A stretch of DNA of 64,000 nt from Mesodorylaimus sp. YZB2_4 (lineage: Eukaryota > Nematoda > Enoplea > Dorylaimida > Dorylaimidae), in assembly GCA_030248295.1 (NCBI GenBank), contig JASANH010000554.1, forward strand, positions 434,001-498,000. Reading direction: 5' to 3'. A program made the position numbers and the translations under genes. Positions 44,894 to 56,206 of this stretch are shown here, in pieces; positions within the stretch are counted from its first letter, which is position 1; each line of letters opens with the position of its first letter. The notes under the pieces were generated by a model. It was not told the DNA's origin and searched no databases. It saw only the letters and a program-made list of their open reading frames with translations.

Positions 44894-46150
44894 TTATCGT
44901 CGTGTTCCGTCTTCGAAAAAGATGCCACCGTCTGAAAAATTATCCTCTGTGTAAAGCCGCGAAGAAGCAAAGAAGTTGAGGCACGGATTACCTCGCGCGC
45001 AATAAGTCGGGCAGATACCACGTTCTCCTCTTGGTCCATCTGGTCCAGGTGGTCCTAAAAGCATTACACATTGTCGACAAAGCCATTTCGATCGATTCGT
45101 GACCTACTGTACCTTTGTCTCCAGGGGTTCCGTCGGTGCCAGGGTTGCCGCCTGGACCGGGTGGGCCTTTGGGTCCAGCTGGACCGGGTCCGCCGTCCTT
45201 GCCTGGGCCGCCGTTTTGACCGGCTGGTCCTGGTGGTCCATCCTCTCCAGCGGGGCCAGGGTCACCTGGGGTGGCAGCTGGGGCTTGTGGAGTGGAACCG
45301 GGTGGTCCCTTCGCTCCGTCCTTTCCTGCAGTTTAATGAGGCGGTTTATGATTTTCAGTCATAGCATTGGTCAGTCAAAAGGTATTTTTACCGTTGGGGC
45401 CAGGAGGTCCAGATGGGCCGGGTGGACCAGCTGGGCCTGGACCGCCGTCCTTGCCTGGGGAGCCTGGGTTGCCGTTCGGTCCAGGTCCGCCTACAATAAA
45501 GACAGGCGATGCATAAACAATAAAAACTGTTTGTCAAATTTTCTCGGCTTGCATCATGCGCATGGGCTGGGCACCAATAGAAAATGCGCGCTATTTTTCT
45601 GTGAGAGGACTTCTAGCATACATACCTGGTGGGCCTGGCGGACCAGCTGGACCGGCTGGTCCAGGTGGGCAGGTTTTGCATACTGGTGGTGGAATAGGTC
45701 GGCAAATCTCTATCGGTGGGCGGCCTGGGAAACCAGGGGCACCAGGAGCACCTGGACGACCTGGGCGGCCGTTCTTGCCAGGGCGACCAGGGGGGCCGGG
45801 CTGACCGGGCAAGCAGCAGTCTGCAAAAGGAAGCAGGTTACATGAAGCCATCGGAGGTCAATGCTACAATAGGACTCACTCTCGCAACCGGCGGCCACCT
45901 GCCTCTTGGCGATGGTGCGGTTACGTGGCACTGGGATCTCGATGTTGTTGAGTCCGGTCACTTCGCTCATGATGTCCTTGGCGGATTCCTTGCAGAATTG
46001 GGCCTCTTCGCGAACCATGTCTTGCAGATGGTTGACATAGTTGGTCAGCATGGGCAACGTGATGCACACGCTGATAATGGCCACCAAGCTGAACGAGGCG
46101 GCTGTGTAGGCGACGAACCTGTAGGCCTTTTCCCTACCGTCGTTTTCCAT
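44894..46150 (-). CDS. Cuticle collagen, copy 1
   Basis: Nematode cuticle collagens are secreted triple-helical proteins cross-linked in the cuticle. Exons: 46150-45880, 45820-45626, 45490-45392, 45325-45113, 45054-44992, 44931-44894, giving 292 residues. N-terminal [18 protein letters not shown] leads into a single hydrophobic anchor, then the furin-like site RNRTIAKR, then [12 protein letters not shown] and Gly-X-Y blocks broken by the cysteine linker [10 protein letters not shown], ending [19 protein letters not shown]. An upstream in-frame Met at 46204 would add 18 residues, but a TATA box at 46218-46226 is only 14 bp before it, so transcription should start inside that stretch; Met 46150 also aligns with the start of the paralogue. 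Confidence 0.93.
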
Positions 46151-46217
46151 TTTCGACTCTTGTTGGATACGGACGATCTGAGAGAAGGGAGTGACTTTGC
46201 TCATCTTCCTCCTCCTT

Positions 46218-46226
46218 TTATACTCA
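46218..46226 (-). promoter_or_regulatory. TATA box of collagen copy 1
   Basis: Minus strand reads GAGTATAAAAGGAGG. With the usual spacing of about 30 bp the transcript would begin near 46190, between the two candidate start codons. Confidence 0.65.
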
Positions 46227-47235
46227 TCAAGAGGGGCCTGGTTTTTACGCCATCAGCCATTCAACTGTAGCAAACGATCCTTCCAGTAGTGCATGCATGG
46301 CCAAACAGTGTTATACGCGCTTCGTGAACTCAACCAGAGCAACAAATCCGGATGCCCCTCGCAAGTGAACCCCTTCATGCGCTGCTTGAGTTGCTCGAGA
46401 ATGCCCTAACGAATCGACAATCGTCTTGTCTTACTTAACGCAGTCAACGTGACCTCGCTTGTTTCTAAGATGGTAGTCAAAACCAGTTTTGTGAGGACGC
46501 GCTGCTCTACTTTGCATCGGATCGGAGTGTAGAGCAACAAATCAGCCCGCCCAACATGGCTTGCTACGCTTGGGTAAACTGAAGACAATGCTTATGCGTA
46601 GACAGAGATTTATGCAAAGGTTGAGTTTTCTGAACTGAACCCTAGCGCATCAGCGGTGAGTTCAAGTAGAACGAGAAGACTAGTTAAAGAAATAGGGCGA
46701 AACGTAATTGTGAATTAATAAATAGTGCCATGAGAACACTAGGTGAAGTCTGTGCATAAACCAAGACAATTTTATGGTCTTTCTTTGACCTGATATATCC
46801 TACACAGTACAAATTACAACATACACACAACTCTTAGATCAGCTAATCTTAAACAAACAACAAAGATCTTCCTATTTTAGCAACGTACGTTACTCAGCAA
46901 TATGTAATGCCAGCTCAACGCATTCGCCCATAAAGTTCATTTTTGTCTTTCATACGAGAGCAGCTCACTGTTTCATCTCACCGCAAAATTGAAAATGACT
47001 CTAAAAGCCCCTGTGTTGTGATATCGCATACAAGTGTGTCCAGTCAAACAAACCATTGGCAACGTGGCCGGCCTGTATCGACCAGTTCTTTGCCAGCTGG
47101 AAACATTGCTTTGCTGGATTTTCATTAGCCCAAATTTTCCCTACTCCAGCAGTTACCGATATACTGTATTGTAGATATGAACTCCCTCTGTCACAGATAT
47201 AACCCAGGATTGATACCAAGCAGTGCCGTAGACGA
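46227..47235. other. Collagen 1 upstream region, no gene
   Basis: No coding signal. It should contain the collagen's regulatory sequence. Confidence 0.5.
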
Positions 47236-48150
47236 GTGCCACCTGCACCATCGCTGCATAAAATGCTGATAAAACCAAAAAAGGTCGATGTTTTCTTCAG
47301 CATCCTATGCGCGGTTTTATATTTCATTTACTCGGTTTATTTGAAACGAAAATATCATTCGGATTCTGCTAGTGGCAAAGGTAATGCGTCCCTTCACCCC
47401 GAAGTGCGCATACCTGTGGTTGGCGATGTGCTAAAACATGAACATGATCCAGTCTCCATGCCATTGCTAAAGCTGTGGGCCGCTAATGGATAGCTACTCT
47501 GCTTCGCAGTAGTACTTACAGCATTTATAAAATTAAAAACTGAATTTACTCTATTTTGCTATACTGCACATCCTACTAGCCTCCGATCCCTAACATGAAG
47601 TCGTGTATGGATGCCAAAACAGCTCTCTACATAGTTTAGGGAATATTCCGCAACGCATCGAAAACACAAACAGCAAAATAAACATAAAAGTGGAACATGC
47701 TGTACTCGAAGAGCTTCTCGCGCTTGAACAAGAAATGTCCTGCGGAGCTAATATCGCATATGAGCCATAAATCTTGTTCTACAGTATGGTGATTCAATTG
47801 CTTGATTGTTTTCTTCCCTTCCAAGGCCTCTCGATTTGCAACTTCAAGTAGGAGCTGTACGATGACTTGCTAGAAGATAGTTCTTGCGGATGTGCAAAAA
47901 TACGGTTCTTTACGTTCCGAACACGGTTTGTTATACTTCCGGGAAAATTTATTCGACGCCATTTGAGAATTACTCGAGATGGATTTCGATCAATTTTGAC
48001 CCTAGCATGCAAATCGTGGTACCAGGAACCCTATGATGGAATTTTTGGAAATTTTGATCGGTTCGGGTGATGTCGGTCAAAAACTTTATCTAAAATGCGG
48101 ACCTCTGTACAGTAGAATATGGGTCCACAACTTTTACCAGCAAAGCATTA
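47236..48150 (+). pseudogene. Probable cytochrome P450 relic (CYP4-like N-terminal part)
   Basis: A frame at 47236-47493 has a membrane-anchor-like VFFSILCAVLYFIYSVYL followed by VRIPVVGDVLKHEHDPVSM and LLKLWAANG, like the IPxxGxxL...W...YG region at the start of P450 proteins, and then a stop. In 48040-48150 another frame reads EILIGSGDVGQKLYLKCGPL, comparable to the VEKIL...K...Y..L..W region that follows in CYP4-type enzymes. The part between (47940-48030) is in several frames with stops. Heme-binding and oxygen-activation regions are not present. The short copy at 9545-9615 shows that at least the first piece is repeated in the genome. Confidence 0.45.
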
Positions 48151-51100
48151 AAAAATAAAGCACAAACTACAAAGAGTGCGCATTTGACACTTTCGTCCTT
48201 CATTAGGATTGATTGTAACCGATCTTCATCTGCAAAATTTATGCATGCTGCACTCGCGTTATCAAGTTGCTGTTATGGTCACTAACCAAAGCGTCAAGTC
48301 ATTAGTTGATTCTCATATATACCAGACACAAAAGTGCTATACACGATTTTGAGGCCCACAGATTTTTATGTTTTTCCACAGAGATGAAAGTCATTGAGGC
48401 CACTTGCTTATTCCAGAATCCCATAAATTAGAAGCCCCAAATGTATTTGTTCTGATTCTGCAAACTTCTGCATGAAGAACTACAAAATTTGAAATGTGAA
48501 CTATGAGCAACTGTATGCAGATGATGAACTGACCATTGCACACATGCATTATGCACATATGCACTGTTGGCCCGCGTCAAGGCAATTCCTGTTGCTTTGA
48601 TCATGTTGATGAGGAGAATTCCAAATCAGTCGCGCTATTACTGACTGCAGATATTCTTAAGTCTGATGCCGAGCATTTTATATTGTAGAGGCTCGTCTGG
48701 CAAACGATCTTATGCACGGAGTCAGCAGCTAGGACCATCACCCGTACTGCTGATGTTTCAGCCTTGGATCATGCCAGGAGACTTGCTTGCCTGCCCTGGG
48801 ATTTTGGTATGCTCCAGAAGCTCCACTGATCAATGCAATTGCAGCAATACGGAAGCACGTACAGTATGTACAGCGCAGTGTTTTGAAGCCAGTCTTGCAT
48901 TATCTACATCTTTTATCATTAACGACATGAAATGCTGCTGCACATCACTCTGACTATTTAGGAGTAAGGTAAACATTTTTTTGCAACAAACCGGCAAGGA
49001 GCCAAACCGCCAAAATGTCAACAGGCTCTTTCCAGGATAATACAGCCCCCATGTCATTGTGCGCTTGAAAAATTTCTCATCCGGACCCAATTGTGTGAAC
49101 TCAATTGGGCTGACTTATATCAATTTACTAAAAATTTTAATTTTTGGTGGTCCGTTACTCAAACCAAGATAATCAGGTTCTACACGCCTTGGAAAACCAA
49201 TTTTCTGCGATATTTTCGAAAGGAAAATTCCCTTCTCACAAAAGATTTTCCTTTCGCACAAAAAAGTTTATATCCCTAATTTATATCATGATTCTTTTAT
49301 TCCCGAATCTTGATATCGCACCAGAAACCTGTTTTCGTAATATCTATAAAAAAGTTACGTATTTTACCATTCACCATGACCATAAAAGGAATTGAGTCTA
49401 CTTATTCAGCCCCCGTATTCTCGTTCCACTTCACGCACCAGTTGTCGAAATTCTTGCGAGAAAATTCGCTTTTCCTCTATTTCGAAAACTGTTTTTATAG
49501 CTGATGAAAGTCTAAGGAAAGACATGTTTTGTCACCCTCGTAGCGGACTAGTCATTGGAGCGTTGAAGAATACGTCACCGCAATTTATGGTACCCACGTA
49601 AATTCTAATCAGCCTCCCACTCTACCACAGCCCGCACGACCTCTCGGGATGGTCATTTTTGAAAAATGATTCTGCCGCCAGTCCTCTGGTTTTATTACCA
49701 AACTGGCATAGGAAGCAGACAATTGGATAGAAAATGACTTTTTTCGTGCAAGTAAGAGTAGGTGGGGAATGTGAAAAAGGTGTTACCAAATACCTTACTA
49801 CACACAGTGTAGATTGCATCTGGGGCGGTCACTGCCATTGTGGCGACTAATCACGGGGCAGAGTAATATGACAAAAAAAGTAGGGCGAAGGAAAACATAC
49901 TTTCTTGTGTGATTTCTGTAATAAAAGTTCAGTGCATTTTTGATGAAAGATAGGAATTACGCCTTCACCGAGTCCACATTTTTTCAGGAATGCAGCTTCG
50001 GTTGGTTTTATCCCACCAGTTTGGACAATAGTATCTTCTCGAGGATTATGAACAGGATGGCCCTGGCTTGGTTCTGGGGGAGCGTAACTGACAAAAAGCA
50101 GTGCATGCATATCTGCCAGCCTTGTGTGAAGTTGTATTGTAAGATTCCAAGTGACTAATTTTCAAAATCGATCATGCAAGTGTATTAAAAAATTGTCTCT
50201 GTATTGTTGTATTCTATATTGTATGTTCTGCCTGAAGTCTGCCTGCATTAAGCAGACCAAGGTTTTTTGTGGTTTTCTCGTGGGACACTGTTTGCCGCAC
50301 CCAGTACAGTATGCAGGAATAAGCTGACAAAAGTATAGCATGTAGGCACGATGCTGATTCTACAGTGCATGCAGGGAAAATGTGTGCCATGTGTAGCATT
50401 ACGAGGCAACATAGTTTAGACGAAGTGGACAGAAAAAACACTATTTTTTGAGAATGTATTAATTTTAGCTTCGATGTGTCAGCTTAGACTTTGGTTTCAG
50501 CAAAATATTTACAAAGACCCACAAAATTTCTTTTTATTTGCTAGATAGGTAAGTAGATATTTTCTTTTGACACACCAGGAATGGCAGGTTATGTCTGATT
50601 TGTGCGTCGTTTTAAACGATGCACTCAAAAAAGAATATCAAACGAAAAAGAAACGCGCATAGAACAAGAAAAAGTACAGAATCGAGAATGACACAAAGTA
50701 CATGCACAGTACACGAATACAGTATCCCTAAAATGCGTTCCCAATGATGGCCATAGAGGTGTGACCCAAACTAACAATACACGCTAACCCAGCTGTATGC
50801 AGAAACCAACGAGAATATCACATATCTAATTTTATCCTAGAAACCAGAACTGTTACAAAAATAGCAAAAATTTTCGAATGAAAATTACATTTTATGTACC
50901 TGGAAATTCCGAAGCAAATGTTCGACAAGAATACGTAATTAAGTCCCAAAAATTCAAACAGCTTTACAGTAAATGCGACATCAAAATTCTTACAAAATTT
51001 TGAAGTTCATTGCGCGCGCATTTTTGTCATAGCGTTACGAAATATGTAAAGGAAAATATGGAAATGTTGGCCTTTTAATAAAAATGAATGAGGCCGTCCA

Positions 51101-51253
51101 GCAGCTGCCGCGAGAAAACTAAACGAGCATACTGTACCGAACTAATATACTTTACACATACTGTAGGGTAGACGTGCATAAAATGTGGCTGGTCTCCGTT
51201 TTGGCAAGATGAAATAGGCCGGCGGTGAGTAGTGTAAAGTGAATACTGTACTC
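48151..51253. other. Long intergenic region, no gene recognised
   Basis: AT-rich; frames up to 95 codons on both strands lack domains and plausible splicing. Contains seven copies of TACTGTA/TACAGTA between 48860 and 51250. Confidence 0.5.
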
Positions 51254-52544
51254 TCATCGCCTTGTTCCGTCTTCGAAGAAGACACCGCCGTCTAAAAAAA
51301 TTCTTTACTATCTAAAGCACCCTAGCGAAGAGGCGAAAAGATTAGGAGATTACCAGTTGCGCAATATTTGGGACATACACCGAGCTCTCCTTTTGGACCA
51401 TCGGGGCCTGGAGGGCCTTTGTCTCCTGGAGCACCATCGTTTCCAGGAGGACCAACAGGGCCAGGTGGGCCCTTGGGTCCTGCCGGGCCTGGTTGTCCAT
51501 CTGTTCCTGGGGCACCGTTCTGCCCAGCCGGGCCTGGTGGACCATTCTCGCCAGCGGGGCCTTGGTCGCCAGGGATTGGGGGAATGGGGATTGCTGGGTT
51601 ACCAGGTGGCCCGCGCTCGCCGTCCCTTCCTGTAAATTGATGGGGGCTGAGAATTTAAAGACTGATCATGACTGCCCGCTTACTTACCTGGGGGACCAGG
51701 CGGGCCGTTGGGTCCCGGCGGCCCTGGCGGGCCCGCGCCTCCATCCTTGCCGGGTCCTCCTGGGTTGCCGTTAGGTCCAGGTGCACCTGAAATGATGAAA
51801 GTAATGTGTAGTCATGCTTAGAATCATGACAATACCTTTCACCCTGAAAGGAATCTAGGAACTAGTTCCATGCTACGCTCCATTTCATCTGTCAAACACG
51901 CGCGTTCCGCTCTAACGCTTGCTTTGTGAACTCGTTCTTAACGCCCCAGCGAAAAGAAAAACAATATTCTGTGGGCGATGGGGGTAAGAATATCCTTAAG
52001 AGTGGGTGTCTCTCACGTACCTGGCTCCCCTGGTGGACCTGCTGGGCCTGCTGGACCAGGTGGGCACGGCTTGCACGGTGGTGGTGGAATGGATTTGCAA
52101 ATCTCCAGGGGCGGTCGGCCGGGAAATCCTGGCGGTCCTGGTGGACCTGGTTTACCAGGCTTGCCAGCTTTACCTGGCTTTCCTGGCGGGCCAGGGAGGC
52201 CAGGTAGGCAACAGTCTAAAAAATTTTTGAAGTGCACTCTTACTTTCTCAAGTGGAAGCAAAGAGCTCACTCTCGCATCCAGGTGTCACTTGTCTCTTGG
52301 CCATGGTACGATTACGCGCGACTTGTTGGAATTCTGACGCGCGGAACTCGCTCACTTCGCCTATGATCTGTTTGGCCGAAGTTTTGCAGTAATGAGCTTC
52401 ATCACGTACCATTTCTTGAATATGCGCCACATAATTGTAGACCATTGGCAGGGTGACACACACGCTTACGACGGCCACCACACTAAAGGTGACCGCCGAG
52501 TAGGCCACGAACTTATAGGCCTTCTCTCTACCCTCGTTGTCCAT
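51254..52544 (-). CDS. Cuticle collagen, copy 2
   Basis: Paralogue of the copy at 44894-46150, same strand, about 5.1 kb upstream of it. Exons: 52544-52271, 52215-52021, 51786-51688, 51629-51354, 51291-51254, giving 293 residues. Start [18 protein letters not shown], one hydrophobic anchor, furin-like [20 protein letters not shown], Gly-X-Y blocks with the linker [10 protein letters not shown], and the end [19 protein letters not shown]. Exons 2 and 3 have exactly the same lengths as in copy 1 (195 and 99 bp). The fourth exon (276 bp) equals copy 1 exons 4 and 5 together (213 + 63), so an intron was gained in one copy or lost in the other. Confidence 0.95.
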
Positions 52545-52649
52545 GTCTAGATCTAGGGGAGTCTAGTGGTGAACTAAGGTGGACTACAAGCCTACACTAC
52601 ACAACTACTTGAGGCCGAGAGGAAATGAGTGACTGTGACTGAATAGGGA

Positions 52650-52662
52650 GCATCCTTATATA
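52650..52662 (-). promoter_or_regulatory. TATA box of collagen copy 2
   Basis: Minus strand reads CCTATATAAGGATGC about 105 bp before the ATG, leaving a normal short 5' UTR. Confidence 0.65.
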
Positions 52663-55600
52663 GGTAACAGGCCCGGTTCGTGCCCTAGATAGTTAGTGAA
52701 GTGGAGCGAGGTGTCTCAAACTGTATCCATATCCGTCTATAGGCGCGGCGTGTCTCACAGTGAGTTACCGATCTTGAGCAAAGCACTCTTGCCCTGCAGT
52801 CATGATCCTTTTGAAAAACAGAGGCCTATCGAAAAGAAAAACACAAGGAGCGATATGACTGCGCTAGAGGTTGCTGAAATTCTGCAAAGTGCACGTGAGC
52901 GATCTCATACAGTACCGTCCTAGGCAGTGCAAGCACCAGCAGTACTACACGTCCACGTCACACGACATTTGCAACTTAATCAATACGAGTACAATGCAAC
53001 TCAATAAAATTTGCAAAACGATGCATGGAAAATTGGAGTAGCCAGTACTTTAGAATTATGCAGAAGTGAAGTAAAACACATGGCTGAATGATTTTTTTAT
53101 TTCTGACATTTTTCTGATGCTTCCGTTCGGTGCCAGCTTCACAATTTCCCAGAAAAACTACTGCTCGATCTCGCTTGCTTTGGTGACTAACAGACAGAGA
53201 ATGATGGGTATCACGTGCATGTCTTTTGTGCGCATTTGCACTGGCAGAGATAACGCTCGTGCTTTGAAAACAGGCTTTGGACCTTGACTGGTACACCATA
53301 ATGATGCAGTATGGTGCATGCTGTTTCAGCACCGGCCAAGCAAAGTTGTGTGCACTGGTTTGCTGCCTGCATTGTGGGGTTTGATATGTGCTTTCTTATG
53401 TGTATGGATAACGCTGCCTGCATTGTGTAGCGTGATGTGTTGCCGATAAGAATGCTCCCAACATGCGCTATACTGCCAACAGATCACACTCTCGAGTAAG
53501 TGAATTTGAGCTCTAGTTAACGTTACTGTATGCTGACCACTGACTAGGGACATCTGACACAGAGGACAGCAACAGGTAGAAAGTTTTCCGTCAACATTCT
53601 GAGGTGTCCTACGCAATGCGTTCTCGACTATGCTTGAGTAATCTGAGTTAATTGAGTCAAAAAAGTTGGAGTTTTTAGGAATTAGTGGTACACACTGTAA
53701 GTTATGAAGGCTCATTAGGTGCCATGAACTCGCCAGGTTTGGAAAATCGTCGAAATCACCACTTGTCCGTCGCCTCAACGGTCCATCCTAATACGGTGCA
53801 ACGCCCAAGGGCTCTTCATTATCGACCTTCTATTTTTTTGCTTGAGTGAACTCCCCCTCATACCATGGACGAAGTGTCTCTGGCTGTAGAAATATACAGA
53901 TACGAGGGAAGGCGTGTCCGCATTACATCAAACCCTTGTGGAGAAACCAGCTTAGAAAAGTGTCAGAATTGAAGCGTCAATCAGCCCGCAGTTTCAATTA
54001 GTTAGGAGTTAATTAGTATCGGAGCTGCAACATTTTTGCTTGAAGACAGTCAACACACGACGAGGCGTATATGGGCTCGTAACTTTCGTGTTTTTCACCT
54101 GGTAACTGAACCTGGGATCTCGTATTTCTTGGCACCTACCCGTTAGACTTTGCAGAAGGCTTTGCTCAATGCTGCTGTCATTGAAGTTCGTGCGTGACGG
54201 CTGTCATGTGGGACTCGTCACAGACTCGTAGATCACTCAATAGAATTACCCAGGCGTGCCCTCATATTCTAATGTGCCCTTTCAATGTTTTCAATTGTCG
54301 TCAATCTCGTAATTAAATCTGAACAAAGAACAAGTTACAAACATCTGCTCCATTTCGTAAATGAATGTATGTACATGTTGGATCTTGTCTGACGTGGGAA
54401 GAATGCTAATGCCCTCCTGTCTCGCGAAACTACGTTATTTACACACTGTATTGTCTATGCAGGTATTCGTCTAAAAGTTTTTTCTTGAAGCATGAAAAAT
54501 CAATACACTTTCGAACGAGCTTGTGCTTTGACGGACTCGTCAGAACGTTGAAGATGTGATCGTTGAATAATGATCGTAATTCTTTTCTGGACTGCCTCGA
54601 GGTTTCTTTTTTATCCTTCATAAGAAGCTATAGACCTAGTCAAAGAACTTATTCACTCGATGCGCTTTCAGAAAGAAGGGACCCTTTCAAAAGGTTCTCT
54701 TTTCCATGAAGATGCCAGTTTTTTTATATCCTCTCCAGCTTCGGTGCACAATAAACCATCATTGCCATCCATGGCGGGATCTCCTTTCCCCGCCATCCTG
54801 GTCCGTGGTTCTACGGCTCCTCATAAAGAAAGCACTTATCGTTAGCTGAAAGAAAGGACTGTTTCAATCATTCCCTTTCCCTGCCCACCCACTTCCCTTC
54901 TCCCTCTACCAAGCACTTCGTCCACTCCACGACTGACTGACATCGTCGTCTTGGCAAAAGACGTCAACTCGGCCGAGCCAACTATGAGAGAAGAAGCTGT
55001 TTCAGTTAGGTCTAGGCTGCCAGTCGAAGACATTCTCCATTCTCATCATTCTTCCTCATAGTTTTAAACTTTACCAAACTCCCTCCCGCCTGGCGTGCTT
55101 GGCCTTTTCTCTTCCTTAAAGCTTAGTCGGCTGTCGAGGCGAAATAAATCGAATATAATCCGCTTCCTTGCTGTAGTCAAGGAAGCCGAGGGCTAAATGA
55201 CTTTAGATTAGTCCATACGCCCGAGGGCGAGTAGGCCGAGGCGAATGTCGTCTTTCCGAGATGTTTGATGTTTATGCTTTGTGATCAAGGCGCATGCTCT
55301 TTTATGGGCTGCACTCGGCTGGTTTTGAGCGATTCTTGCGAAAAATCGGGTATAAAAATTCGAAACTAGACTCACTTGACTGTGTCCTAATACTAAATTT
55401 CCTTCCGTTTTTCTCTTCATACTCGAGGGAAATTAAATCCCGCTATCACCTCGCTTACGATGATACGCTCGGCTGATGTGGCTCTTGCATTCATTGGCGT
55501 GCTGGTGATTGAATGCGGTATCGGATGCTGCGAGGCGTGCAGAGAAGCGGAGAAAGGGGCTAGCGAGAGAAAAGATGAAAAATTGAGAATAAAAATGGCT

Positions 55601-56177
55601 CGTAAATGTGCGAGCCATTTTCCAACAAGCTTTCTTGGGAGTCATTTAAACTGCAATATGTTTGGGTGTGTGCATGCTTGACAGAGACTCTGTGGGTGGC
55701 GCGCAATCATACTGTAAGTGTGCATGGCGGAGACGGAAATCAGATCAAGGCTGGAAGCTTTCCAGCGACCGTCTGTTGTTAGGCCATGTAGGGCGACTAA
55801 ACGGAAGGCGAATGTTGCGGAAGCTGGAATGTCTGTATTGAATGGAAATGATGGGCCTAGAACGGATATTTGGTGGCAGCGGAATGTTGACCAAATGCAA
55901 TACTATTATGGGTTGATGCTAATATTGAGTGGAAAGTTCTGGAGTATGAGCGGTAGTGCAACTTGGGCTGGGCCAAAGACTGGGACGTGACAGAAGCTGC
56001 TGGACAGATTACTCGTAGCTAGCTACGTCAAAGGCTGGGAATTAGAGATCGGCACAGAGTTCGGAACATGTACCCACGGTATCGTCCGATCTTTTAGTTC
56101 CCTTGCCTACAGCCATTTATTCGTGCCGAGTCAAACTTGCACCAACTTAGTCAGAGTGCTCACTCTCTTCCTGTTTC
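52663..56177. other. Intergenic region, no confident gene
   Basis: Upstream part should regulate collagen 2. A minus-strand frame at 53778-53326 (MRRRTSGDFDDFPNLASSWH..., 150 codons, Cys pairs CCCPLCQM) might be an isolated exon but shows no family signature. 54600-55480 has scattered short frames only. Confidence 0.45.
55592..55621. repeat. Perfect 11-bp hairpin
   Basis: AAAATGGCTCG pairs perfectly with CGAGCCATTTT around an 8-base loop. Possible cruciform or terminator-like structure; no gene ends here that I can see. Confidence 0.7.
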
Positions 56178-56179
56178 AG
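56178..56179 (+). promoter_or_regulatory. Probable trans-splice acceptor of the NELL-like gene
   Basis: CTCTTCCTGTTTCAG ends 28 bp before the first in-frame ATG (56207). Fits a spliced-leader site; an upstream cis exon cannot be excluded because the frame stays open to about 56123. Confidence 0.5.
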
Positions 56180-56206
56180 GTCTTGACGATTACAGTGTTA
56201 GCAGTG

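Noticed and set aside
45071-45845. Long plus-strand frames opposite collagen copy 1
   Set aside because: They are antisense shadows of Gly-X-Y coding sequence, which leaves few stops on the other strand. The minus strand has all splice sites and collagen features.
51357-52337. Plus-strand Gly/Pro-rich frames opposite collagen copy 2
   Set aside because: Same antisense effect of collagen repeats; no start or splice support.
53326-53778. 150-codon minus-strand frame as a gene
   Set aside because: No domain, no clear donor or upstream promoter, and the second half is a low-information repeat of HNAGS/HIT words.
54095-54190. tRNA-like stretch on the minus strand (GGTTCAGTTACC)
   Set aside because: Box B resemblance only; acceptor and anticodon stems do not form. 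It may be a decayed tRNA-derived repeat.
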